Source: Herpetosiphon sp. (GTDB taxonomy: Bacteria; Chloroflexota; Anaerolineae; Anaerolineales; Villigracilaceae). From it: 36,719 nucleotides of DNA. The stretch is from positions 63,119-99,837 of the forward strand of contig DYDH01000001.1 of NCBI GenBank assembly GCA_020717985.1, in the 5' to 3' direction. The notes under the pieces are model-generated. The model saw only the letters and a list, made by a program, of their open reading frames with translations, made no database searches and was not told the origin of the DNA. The position numbers were made by a program, and so were the translations under genes. Each line of letters opens with the position of its first letter. The stretch's first letter is position 1. Shown one piece after another: positions 24,022-33,177 of this stretch.

Positions 24022-24246
24022 CTGGTGATTACCCACAAGTTCGTATGCGCCACTCCAGCCCCTCTTTTTTGGGGTCGCAAGGGCAAGAATGTTTTGCCGC
24101 GAATTTCACAGATTCCCGCTGATTTTTTAAATCAATCCGCGTGAATTAGCATAACACCGCACTGGCGCGCGGCGCAAGTGTTCGCGGCTAAGGTTTTACT
24201 TGCTTCTCTGAAATTGGTGGGCGCGTAAGATGTGGGTAATTACCAG
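24022..24246. repeat. Possible MITE: 225 bases with 16-base terminal inverted repeats
   Basis: Between 23960 and 24326 there is no gene. Inside it CTGGTGATTACCCACA (24022-24037) is the inverted match, with one mismatch, of TGTGGGTAATTACCAG (24231-24246). The interior is noncoding and includes an imperfect inverted pair GCGAATTTCAC / GTGAATTAGC. No clear target-site duplication was found next to the ends. It may be a miniature inverted-repeat element or a folded RNA; not proven. Confidence 0.5.
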
Positions 24247-24263
24247 ACCCACAATGATGAAAC

Positions 24264-24301
24264 AAAAAAGAGCCAGTTGACTCATCATCACCTGACTCTT
24301 T
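24264..24301 (-). terminator. Terminator of the acs operon
   Basis: Read on the minus strand, AAAGAGTCAG (24301-24292) pairs with CTGGCTCTTT (24276-24267) with one G-U wobble, followed by a run of Ts down to 24264. It lies 26 bases past the acs stop. Confidence 0.75.
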
Positions 24302-24326
24302 CTTTTTACTTCCCACTTCTTAATGG

Positions 24327-26225
24327 TTATTCTTCCAAAGTACTGATATCGCCTTCTGGCAATCCCTGCGCTCTTGCCTTCAACACGCGCCGCATGATCT
24401 TGCCTGAACGTGTCTTCGGAAGTTTGTCCACAAACTTCACGTCCTCGGGGCGTGCAATTGGGCCGATGTGTACCGAAACATGCTGACGTAATTCTTCTGC
24501 CAGCTCAGGCGAAGGGGCGAATCCTTTGCGTAACATCACAAAGACATGAATGGCCTGTCCTTTCACTTCATGCGCCAAGCCAATTGCAGCCGCTTCCGCC
24601 ACTGCGGGATGGCTTACCAGCGCGGACTCGATTTCGGCAGTTCCCAAACGATGACCGGAAACCTTGATTACATCGTCCACGCGGCCGATGATCCAGTAGT
24701 ACCCGTCTGCGTCGCGTTTGGCGGAATCGCCTGTGGTGTAACGCCCTGGATACTTGCTCCAGTATTGGCTCACATAACGGTCATCGTCGCCGTAAATGGT
24801 GCGCAACATGGAAGGCCATGGATTCTTAAGTGTGAGGTAGCCTTCCGTATTATCTGGCACGGGATTACCTTGCTCATCCACGATCTCGGCTTCCTGCCCA
24901 AAGAATGGGCGCGTGCCAGAGCCGGGCTTAAGTGGCACAACTGGCGTGGGCGCAATCATGAACGCGCCAGTTTCGGTCTGCCACCAGGTATCGATGATCG
25001 GGCATTTTTCCTTGCCGATGACACGGTAGTACCACTTCCATGCCTCGGGGTTGATCGGCTCACCGACGGAGCCAAGCAACCGCAGGGAGGAAAGATCGTG
25101 TTTGTTGGGCCAGGATTCTCCGAAGCGCATCAATCCACGGATGGCGGTGGGGGCGGTGTAGAAGATGGTGATCCCATAGCGCTCGATGCACTGCCACCAG
25201 CGATTCGGATACGGGTAGGAGGGTCCGCCTTCGAACATGAAGGTGGTTGCGCCGTTGATCATTGGACCATACACAAGATAGGAGTGACCCGTGATCCAGC
25301 CTGGGTCGGCGGTACACCACCAGCGGTCTTCATCTTGCACGTCGAAAACGTATTTCATGGTTGCGTAGGTGCCGACCATATATCCGCCGTGTGTGTGCAA
25401 AATGGCTTTTGGTTTGCCGGTGGAGCCGGATGTGTAAAGAATGAACAACGGGTCTTCGGCATCCATAACTTCGGTGGCGCATTTGCCGTTTGCAATGGGA
25501 AGCGCACACATGTCGTGATACCAGTGGTCGCGCCCTGATTCCATGACAACAGGATTGTTCACGCGCTGAACTACGATTACATTTTCAACAGAAGGGCAAT
25601 GCTTGACGGCCTCGTCCACAATGGCTTTGAGCTCGACGATCTTGCCGTTCTGGTATGAACCATCGCAGGTGATGATGAGTTTCGATTCGCTGTCTTCCAC
25701 GCGGCCTTGTAAAGAGTCGACTGAAAAGCCGCCGAATACAACCGAATGGATCGCGCCGACCTTGGCGCAGGCCAGCATGGCAAAGACGATCTCCGGCACG
25801 CGTCCCATGTAAATAGTGACACGCTCGCCTTTTTGAACGCCCATGGATTTGATGATGTTTGCCATGCGCGAGACTTCGCGGTTCATTGCGAAATAGGAAA
25901 ATGTGCGGTGGTCTTTTCCGTCTTCGCTTTCCCAGATCAACGCAAGTTGATTTTTCCGGTGCGTTTTTAAGTGACGGTCAATTGCATTGTGTACAATGTT
26001 GGTCTCGGCTCCCACGAACCATTTATAAAATGGCGCGTTGGAATCGTCCAGAACCTTGTCCCACTTCTTGTACCACTCCAGTTCCGAGGCTTCATCGGCC
26101 CAGAAACCCTGCAGGTCCTTGTTCGCTTTTTCTGCGAGCGCATCCCAATCCTTCAAGCGCGCCTGTGCGATCACCTGCTCTGACGGATAATAAACTTCGC
26201 CTTCCATTTCTTTATTTTTAGCCAT
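24327..26225 (-). CDS. acs: Acetyl-CoA synthetase (AMP-forming), paralogue 1
   Basis: A 632-residue ANL-superfamily enzyme that makes acetyl-CoA from acetate, ATP and CoA through acetyl-AMP. Signatures: YTSGSTGKPKAILHTHGGY (P-loop), DTWWQTETGAFMI (second Trp of the acetate pocket), GRYTTGDSAKRDADGYYWIIGR (hinge) and PKTRSGKIMRR with the acetylatable catalytic Lys at about 609. Length is right for Acs. The start has AGGAG about eight bases before the ATG. It lies 63 bases after its paralogue and is the last gene in the transporter-acs-acs operon. This copy is closest to classical AcsA. Confidence 0.95.
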   Translation of the reverse strand: MAKNKEMEGEVYYPSEQVIAQARLKDWDALAEKANKDLQGFWADEASELEWYKKWDKVLDDSNAPFYKWFVGAETNIVHNAIDRHLKTHRKNQLALIWESEDGKDHRTFSYFAMNREVSRMANIIKSMGVQKGERVTIYMGRVPEIVFAMLACAKVGAIHSVVFGGFSVDSLQGRVEDSESKLIITCDGSYQNGKIVELKAIVDEAVKHCPSVENVIVVQRVNNPVVMESGRDHWYHDMCALPIANGKCATEVMDAEDPLFILYTSGSTGKPKAILHTHGGYMVGTYATMKYVFDVQDEDRWWCTADPGWITGHSYLVYGPMINGATTFMFEGGPSYPYPNRWWQCIERYGITIFYTAPTAIRGLMRFGESWPNKHDLSSLRLLGSVGEPINPEAWKWYYRVIGKEKCPIIDTWWQTETGAFMIAPTPVVPLKPGSGTRPFFGQEAEIVDEQGNPVPDNTEGYLTLKNPWPSMLRTIYGDDDRYVSQYWSKYPGRYTTGDSAKRDADGYYWIIGRVDDVIKVSGHRLGTAEIESALVSHPAVAEAAAIGLAHEVKGQAIHVFVMLRKGFAPSPELAEELRQHVSVHIGPIARPEDVKFVDKLPKTRSGKIMRRVLKARAQGLPEGDISTLEE

Positions 26226-26288
26226 CTTTGATCTCCTTGAGAAGAGTTTGGTCTGTTATACAGGAAAACACCTTGATTTGCAATAACA

Positions 26289-28208
<1,920 letters not shown>

Positions 28209-28228
28209 GATGATTCTTCCTATGGGTA

Positions 28229-28255
28229 AAGGCGGGACGAAATACGTCCCGCCTT
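28229..28255. terminator. Strong hairpin between transporter and acs genes
   Basis: An 11-base perfect stem AAGGCGGGACG (28229-28239) pairs with CGTCCCGCCTT (28245-28255), with loop AAATA. On the minus strand it lies after the transporter stop (28309) and just ahead of the second acs start (28208). The T-tract is short, so it may partly stop the transcript or mark an RNA processing boundary. Confidence 0.6.
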
Positions 28256-28308
28256 AATTTCTGGTTGAGTGGATTTATGCGTAACTCGTGTGCTGACGCC
28301 CCATCAAC

Positions 28309-29754
28309 TTAATCGCCGGAAGTTACTTTCCCAGTTCCAATGGACGCCACGGATGCATCTGATGAAATATCCACTTTGTAGGTCTCAGGCATTTTCCAGA
28401 AGCAGACCACCGCGCTGATCGCCGCAATCAGCATGGGCCATACCAAACCAGCATAATGCCCGAAGGGACGTGCAATCGGGGCCATCCAACTAGTAGAGCC
28501 TTCTTTAGCCGCTTCGAGCATAGCCAAACCAATGATCGGGACCAATCCGCCAAACACGCCGTTGCCGATGTGATACGGCAGGGACATGGAGGTATAGCGG
28601 ATCTTGGTGGGGAAAAGTTCCACAAGATAAGCCGCGATCGGTCCATAAACCATGGTGACATAGATCACCTGGATGAAGACAAACAGTCCAAGCATGAAGG
28701 CGCTGTAAGCCGGGTTTGGAGTGTTCACCGCGTCTTTGGCCGCATTGAAGTTAATGAACGGGGAAAACTTCTCCATGGCGTTGTAAATTGGAAGCCAGGT
28801 CAAGACCGCCAGGATCATTCCCCAAAGGATGATCGGCTTTCTACCGATCTTGTCTGAGAGATGTCCGAAGACGACGAAGAAAGGAGTCGCAAAGAGCAAC
28901 GCGCCGCCGATGATCAGGTTGGAATTTACAAGGTCAACGCCATAGATTTTTTGCAGGTAGAAGAGAGCATAGAATTGCCCTGTGTACCAGACAACACCCT
29001 GTCCCATGGTTGCACCGAAGAGCGCCAACAGAACATAGCCCAAATTGTAGGGATTGCCAAAACTTTCCTTGAGCGGGTTCTTGGAAATGCCGCCCGATTT
29101 CTTGAGCTTGTCATACATGGGAGATTCGCGCAGTGAGTAGCGGATCCACAGGGAGAGTCCAACCAGCAGAATGGAGATCAGGAAAGGCACACGCCAGCCC
29201 CACGCGGAGAAGGCTTCTTCACCGACGGCTTTGCGGGTGATTAGGATCACGCCCAGAGACATGAATAAGCCGAGGGTGGCTGTGATCTGAATCCAACTGG
29301 TGTAGTAGCCGCGCCGGTCATGCGGGGAATGTTCCGCCACGTATGTTGCCGCGCCGCCGTATTCACCGCCGAGAGCCAAGCCCTGCAGGATGCGCAGGGT
29401 AATGAGGAGGATGCCGGCCCAATCTCCAAGCACATCTCTGGTTGGGAGGAGACCCACGGCAAACGTACAAACGCCCATTAAGGTCATGGTGACGAGGAAT
29501 GTGTATTTACGACCGATCAAATCTCCAACGCGTCCGAATACAATTGCGCCGAAGGGACGAACGATAAAACCAACAGCGAATGTCGCCAGCCAGGCGATCA
29601 TGTCTCCGATGGGTGTGCCTGTCGAATAAAATTTGCTCGCGATAACTGCAGCGAGACTGCCGAAAATATAAAAGTCATACCATTCGATCATTGTTCCCGC
29701 AGCGGAGGCGAAAATAATGCGGGGTAAACCTTGAGCCTTCTCTTCCTGTGCCAT
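28309..29754 (-). CDS. MFS transporter, metabolite:H+ symporter (MHS) type
   Basis: A 481-residue major facilitator with about twelve helices. It begins with the MHS signature ASAAGTMIEWYDFYIFGSLAA, has RPFGAIVFGRVGDLIGRK in loop 2-3 and FGHLSDKIGRKPIIL in loop 8-9, and the GLALGGEYGGAATYVAEH segment. MHS members take up organic acids, proline, betaine, shikimate or alpha-ketoglutarate with protons. Its place ahead of two acetyl-CoA synthetases suggests a short-chain carboxylate such as acetate or propionate, which is inference. The start has AGGAG about nine bases upstream. An 11-base hairpin separates it from the acs genes. Confidence 0.9.
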   Translation of the reverse strand: MAQEEKAQGLPRIIFASAAGTMIEWYDFYIFGSLAAVIASKFYSTGTPIGDMIAWLATFAVGFIVRPFGAIVFGRVGDLIGRKYTFLVTMTLMGVCTFAVGLLPTRDVLGDWAGILLITLRILQGLALGGEYGGAATYVAEHSPHDRRGYYTSWIQITATLGLFMSLGVILITRKAVGEEAFSAWGWRVPFLISILLVGLSLWIRYSLRESPMYDKLKKSGGISKNPLKESFGNPYNLGYVLLALFGATMGQGVVWYTGQFYALFYLQKIYGVDLVNSNLIIGGALLFATPFFVVFGHLSDKIGRKPIILWGMILAVLTWLPIYNAMEKFSPFINFNAAKDAVNTPNPAYSAFMLGLFVFIQVIYVTMVYGPIAAYLVELFPTKIRYTSMSLPYHIGNGVFGGLVPIIGLAMLEAAKEGSTSWMAPIARPFGHYAGLVWPMLIAAISAVVCFWKMPETYKVDISSDASVASIGTGKVTSGD

Positions 29755-29821
29755 ATTTATTCTCCTAGACGAAAGTTATTTTGATTGCAGTTGGCAGACC
29801 ATGATGCTGCCGAAGGGCCAT

Positions 29822-30217
29822 CTATTTTGCGGAGAAATTTTTAACCTTATAGTCGCCTCCTTTTCCAAATTCATATTCCCCACATCTCCGGTGGAAATGG
29901 CGTGTTCCCACCTGCATGGCGTTAACAATGTTTAGGATGGCTTGGGGATTGGGGTATACGCAAATAAAATAAGAGACGCGCGAACTTGCGGCCTCGAATT
30001 TTGAAGCCAGGGTCTGGAACTGTTTTTTTGTTTTGTGTATTATCGTGTGGAATATGATTTCAGACAGCGCGAAAAATAAAAACCCGATGGAAGGGTCCGC
30101 TGGTGTAATTTGCAGGGCAATATCAGATGCTTCTCTGTTTGCCAGCGATTGGGCGTAGAAAAAAACCGCCTTGAAAAGAGGCGATTCTCTCTGGGTTGTG
30201 AGTTTTCTTTTGCTCAT
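29822..30217 (-). CDS. Hypothetical protein
   Basis: A 131-residue protein with no family that I recognise. It is basic at both ends, with a Phe-rich middle (GFLFFALSEIIFHTIIHK, about 55-72) that may be a buried helix or amphipathic segment. Residues near the end (HFHRRCGEYEFGKGGDYKV) include one Cys and several His. The start at 30217 is supported by AGAGGAAGG upstream and is preferred over 30262, which lies above this site. It stands 67 bases upstream of the transporter gene on the same strand and might share its promoter. Coding status is fairly likely but unproven. Confidence 0.55.
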   Translation of the reverse strand: MSKRKLTTQRESPLFKAVFFYAQSLANREASDIALQITPADPSIGFLFFALSEIIFHTIIHKTKKQFQTLASKFEAASSRVSYFICVYPNPQAILNIVNAMQVGTRHFHRRCGEYEFGKGGDYKVKNFSAK

Positions 30218-30334
30218 ATCCGATACCTTCCTCTTTAAACTTGGGGTTGGATCAGCGGACACATACGATTATGTATGGTTTCTACAAATTTAAGTTAATA
30301 ACACAGAGCATCAAGGAAGTTACGCAATAATTTC

Positions 30335-30359
30335 AAATCTGACAATACAAGTCAGATTT
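30335..30359. repeat. Hairpin in the intergenic gap
   Basis: AAATCTGAC (30335-30343) pairs with GTCAGATTT (30351-30359), with loop AATACAA. It is in the 226-base gap between the hypothetical gene and the stress protein gene, which otherwise holds nothing recognisable. The flanking T content is poor for the minus strand, so terminator function for the stress protein gene is uncertain. Confidence 0.5.
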
Positions 30360-30443
30360 ATTTGTCCCCTTTAATGAGCATGGAAATATTTCCCTGGAAG
30401 AGAGTCCGGGGAAATCTATATAAAGATCAGTTAGTTTTGCGCG

Positions 30444-30881
30444 TTAGCCCGTGGCTCGAATCAGTAACACAGGCACCTTGGAACTTCGCACTACTCGCTC
30501 GGCAATACTGCCAAGCAGCCAGCGCGCAGGTCCGGTTCGTCCATGCGTTGACATTGCAATCACATCCACTTGCAATTCTTCCGCCACTCCGAGGATCACA
30601 TCAGCAACAGACCCGATACGCAGCACGGTTGATGTTTTGAACCCAGCAGATTTGAGTTCGCTTTCGATCTTATCGATGTACTTTTTGCTGCGTTCTTCCT
30701 GTTCCTCCACCGCGCCCTGTGCCAGCCCCGGATCTGAGAAGGCAAAATCCAATGCGGGGTTGGCGCCGACGGTTAGTAATATCAACTCAGCGCCTTCGGA
30801 ATACGCCAGCACCTTTGCGTGAGGCAGAACCCCTTCGGCTACTTTAGAGCCATCGAGCGGTACAAGAATTTTTCTGTACAT
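30444..30881 (-). CDS. Universal stress protein (UspA family), copy 1
   Basis: A 145-residue single-domain Usp. It starts with RKILVPLDGSKVAEGVLPHA and ends with the ATP-binding pattern STHGRTGPARWLLGSIAERVVR (G-2x-G-9x-G-S), so it is of the nucleotide-binding type. Such proteins help survival under starvation, oxygen or energy stress. It begins 17 bases after the metallophosphoesterase stop and is likely co-transcribed with it. A second copy at 34759 is about 50 percent alike by eye. Confidence 0.93.
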   Translation of the reverse strand: MYRKILVPLDGSKVAEGVLPHAKVLAYSEGAELILLTVGANPALDFAFSDPGLAQGAVEEQEERSKKYIDKIESELKSAGFKTSTVLRIGSVADVILGVAEELQVDVIAMSTHGRTGPARWLLGSIAERVVRSSKVPVLLIRATG

Positions 30882-30898
30882 GGTCTGATCTCCTTATT

Positions 30899-31633
30899 TT
30901 ATTGTCCAAAACGTAAGCGTCTTATCAAGCGATTGGAGAATTTTTCCTGCTTCATTATTTTTTGCACGGAGGTCACATCATATTGAATGCGGTGATAGGT
31001 AAAGGTCATTGCTTCGGTGTCAATGGTGGCATAGGAAGCGCGCGGGTCGGTGTCGCGAGGCTGCCCCACACTGCCAGGATTGAGGAACATACGGTCTCGC
31101 ATCATGTGGATCGGTGAACTGGTGTGCGGCCATTCTTCCAAAACCCTCCAGTCGTCCCAAGGCTTGCGATATGCGACGGGCAGGTGTGTGTGACCGTTCA
31201 AACAGACAAGTGTATCGAAGATATCAAAGTTGCTTTTTGCAATATTTTCTTCCGTGATATATTCCCAAACCGGGTCACGCGGACTGCCATGTACCAACGT
31301 AATATCATGTCCGACGATAAGTGGTGTGTCTGGCAATGATTTTAGCCAGTCGAGATTGGCGGTTGTCAACCGGTGACGTGTCCAAAAGATCACCTCCTGC
31401 GCGTCTTGTGTAAAATCCCAGAGCGCTGTCTTACCAGTCACTGCCAGGTCGTGATTTCCCGCAAGGCAGATCAGGTCAAACTCGCGCAAACGGTCAATGC
31501 ATTCATTTGGCTCGGCCCCGTACCCAACAACATCGCCCAGACACCAAACCTGATCGAAATTACCGGCATCCTTAAGCACCGCCTCTAGCGCGGTGAAATT
31601 TGCGTGAATGTCTGAGACTACGAGGATATGCAT
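30899..31633 (-). CDS. Calcineurin-like metallophosphoesterase
   Basis: A 244-residue protein of the MJ0936/YfcE-like class. All dinuclear metal motifs are visible: SDIHAN (Asp8, His10), GDVVGYGAEPNE, AGNHDLA, VHGSPRDP and NGHTHLP. Activity is phosphodiesterase or phosphatase toward an unknown substrate. Length is normal. It is divergent from the Ser/Thr kinase gene, with start codons 80 bases apart, and upstream of the stress protein. The close divergent pairing with the kinase could mean shared regulation, but phosphoprotein removal is not implied. Confidence 0.88.
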   Translation of the reverse strand: MHILVVSDIHANFTALEAVLKDAGNFDQVWCLGDVVGYGAEPNECIDRLREFDLICLAGNHDLAVTGKTALWDFTQDAQEVIFWTRHRLTTANLDWLKSLPDTPLIVGHDITLVHGSPRDPVWEYITEENIAKSNFDIFDTLVCLNGHTHLPVAYRKPWDDWRVLEEWPHTSSPIHMMRDRMFLNPGSVGQPRDTDPRASYATIDTEAMTFTYHRIQYDVTSVQKIMKQEKFSNRLIRRLRFGQ

Positions 31634-31713
31634 ATCTGTTCCAAAAATATTATAGCGTATTTGCTTTAAGAAAACTACTTTGCATGAAATGCCGGGCGGA
31701 ATATAATCAAGGT

Positions 31714-33096
31714 ATGACCGACTTCCTATCCCGCTTTTCGCGAGCGTTTCAAAAAAATAAAACCACTACTGATTCGACGACAACTTTTGGGATTGGCACA
31801 ATGGTTGCCCTGCGCTACAGGTTGGATGCGGAAATTGGCCGGGGAGGGATGGGCGTTGTCTATCGCGCGCATGATATTCTCAATAATCGGGATGTGGCGG
31901 TCAAAGTTGTCAATCTAAACACTGCAAATGCTCTAACGTTTCAGCAATTTGAGCGCGAGGCTGAGATTGCCACGCGTCTCGCTCATCCTCATATTGCCGC
32001 CGCATACGGGACCGGCGTTGTTGATACTGGCTCGGGTGAACCGTCCCCCTTCATTGTAATGGAATTGGTAATGGGGACAAAACTGGAGGAAATGCGCGGA
32101 TTTACCTTTGGCATAATTGTTGAAATTACGCAGCAGATCTGCGACGCGCTGGAATACATCCACAAACAAGGCTTTGTATATCGTGATCTAAAACCGGGGA
32201 ATGTAATTCTTGAAAAACGCAGATTCCATTACTTCGTGAAACTTTTGGATTTTGGATTGGCGCGTCCGCGCGGCGAGGCATATCTCCCCAATGAAAGCAG
32301 CCTTGCGGGAACTGTCTTTTACCTTGCCCCCGAGTTGATCGCCGGACAGCCCGCCGACATTGGATCGGACTTGTATGCTCTGGGCGTAATACTGTATGAA
32401 ATGATCACGGGCCGCGTTCCGTTTTCTGATATTGACGAACAGAATGTTCGCTCACAGCATTTGAACGACACGGTTTCTCCTCCCAGCCAGTCACGGAGTG
32501 ATGTGCCGCCAGCGTTGGATGCGATTGTCCTGCGCTTGCTGGAGAAGAATCCCAATGACCGTTTTGCATCTGCGCGGGATGTAGGACATGCCTTGGAGCA
32601 GGTTTCCCGCGTACTTGATTCCACTGTTCGCGGTAATTTGCCGCAAATCTCAACTGAACTCATCGGATGCGAAAACGAAATCGCACAAGTTGTCCAGTTG
32701 CTTGAGTCAAATCAATTGGTGACGTTGCTTGATGATAGTGACGAGCTCACGTTGGCAGTTTGCGCGGAATTGAACAGTCAGTTTTCCGATGGACTGTGGC
32801 TGGTGCAGTTGGAATCTGTGAATGAGCCGATGATGGTATTGCAAACCGTTGTGTCGGTCCTTGGCATACACACAGACCCCCAACGCCCGCTGACCGTATC
32901 GCTGATCGAATATTTGCGCGAAAAAAACTTATTGCTTCTTCTCAGTCACTGCGGACATGTCCTGGGCGCATGCTCACAACTTGCCGAAACGGTCCTGAGT
33001 ACCTGCCCGGAAGTGCGCATTCTGGCTACCAGTTCCCACCCCTTCAATATCTCCGCAGAAAAATGCTTTCGCGGATCGGATGAAGCAGCCGGTTGA
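31714..33096 (+). CDS. Ser/Thr protein kinase fused to a degenerate STAND/LuxR-type ATPase segment
   Basis: A 460-residue cytoplasmic protein. The kinase domain covers about 34-300: G-loop GRGGMGVVY (42-50), Lys64 in VAVKV, YRDLKPGN (Asp158, with Tyr replacing the usual His), DFG at 179-181 and APE at 205-207, so it should be active. Residues about 315-460 align by eye with the start of NB-ARC/AfsR-type ATPase modules (LIGCENEIAQVVQLL, then GLWLVQLESVNEP, RILATSSHPFNI). Where Walker A should be there is LLDDSDELTLAV, and Walker B reads LLLLSHCGHV, so ATP binding there is lost and the module stops early. No PASTA or membrane helix. The start at 31714 is chosen by the family; the upstream ATG overlaps the divergent gene. 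The TIR-FGE gene follows after 81 bases. Confidence 0.9.
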   Translation: MTDFLSRFSRAFQKNKTTTDSTTTFGIGTMVALRYRLDAEIGRGGMGVVYRAHDILNNRDVAVKVVNLNTANALTFQQFEREAEIATRLAHPHIAAAYGTGVVDTGSGEPSPFIVMELVMGTKLEEMRGFTFGIIVEITQQICDALEYIHKQGFVYRDLKPGNVILEKRRFHYFVKLLDFGLARPRGEAYLPNESSLAGTVFYLAPELIAGQPADIGSDLYALGVILYEMITGRVPFSDIDEQNVRSQHLNDTVSPPSQSRSDVPPALDAIVLRLLEKNPNDRFASARDVGHALEQVSRVLDSTVRGNLPQISTELIGCENEIAQVVQLLESNQLVTLLDDSDELTLAVCAELNSQFSDGLWLVQLESVNEPMMVLQTVVSVLGIHTDPQRPLTVSLIEYLREKNLLLLLSHCGHVLGACSQLAETVLSTCPEVRILATSSHPFNISAEKCFRGSDEAAG

Positions 33097-33177
33097 TGTA
33101 GGTTTTCGATAATCGTATCATCTCGCTAATTTTCACTCGAAGGCATATAATCGCTTTATTGGGATATCCTATTCAAC

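Noticed and set aside
24546-25538. 330-residue open frame antisense to acs
   Set aside because: It is a mirror frame of a well-conserved gene, with no family signature and no ribosome site.
30335-30359. Clear terminator of the stress protein gene
   Set aside because: The stem is good, but no convincing T-run follows on the minus strand; kept only as a hairpin.
31714-33096. Kinase as the direct PknB partner of the FHA operon
   Set aside because: It has no membrane helix or PASTA repeats and lies about 15 kb away beside a TIR gene.
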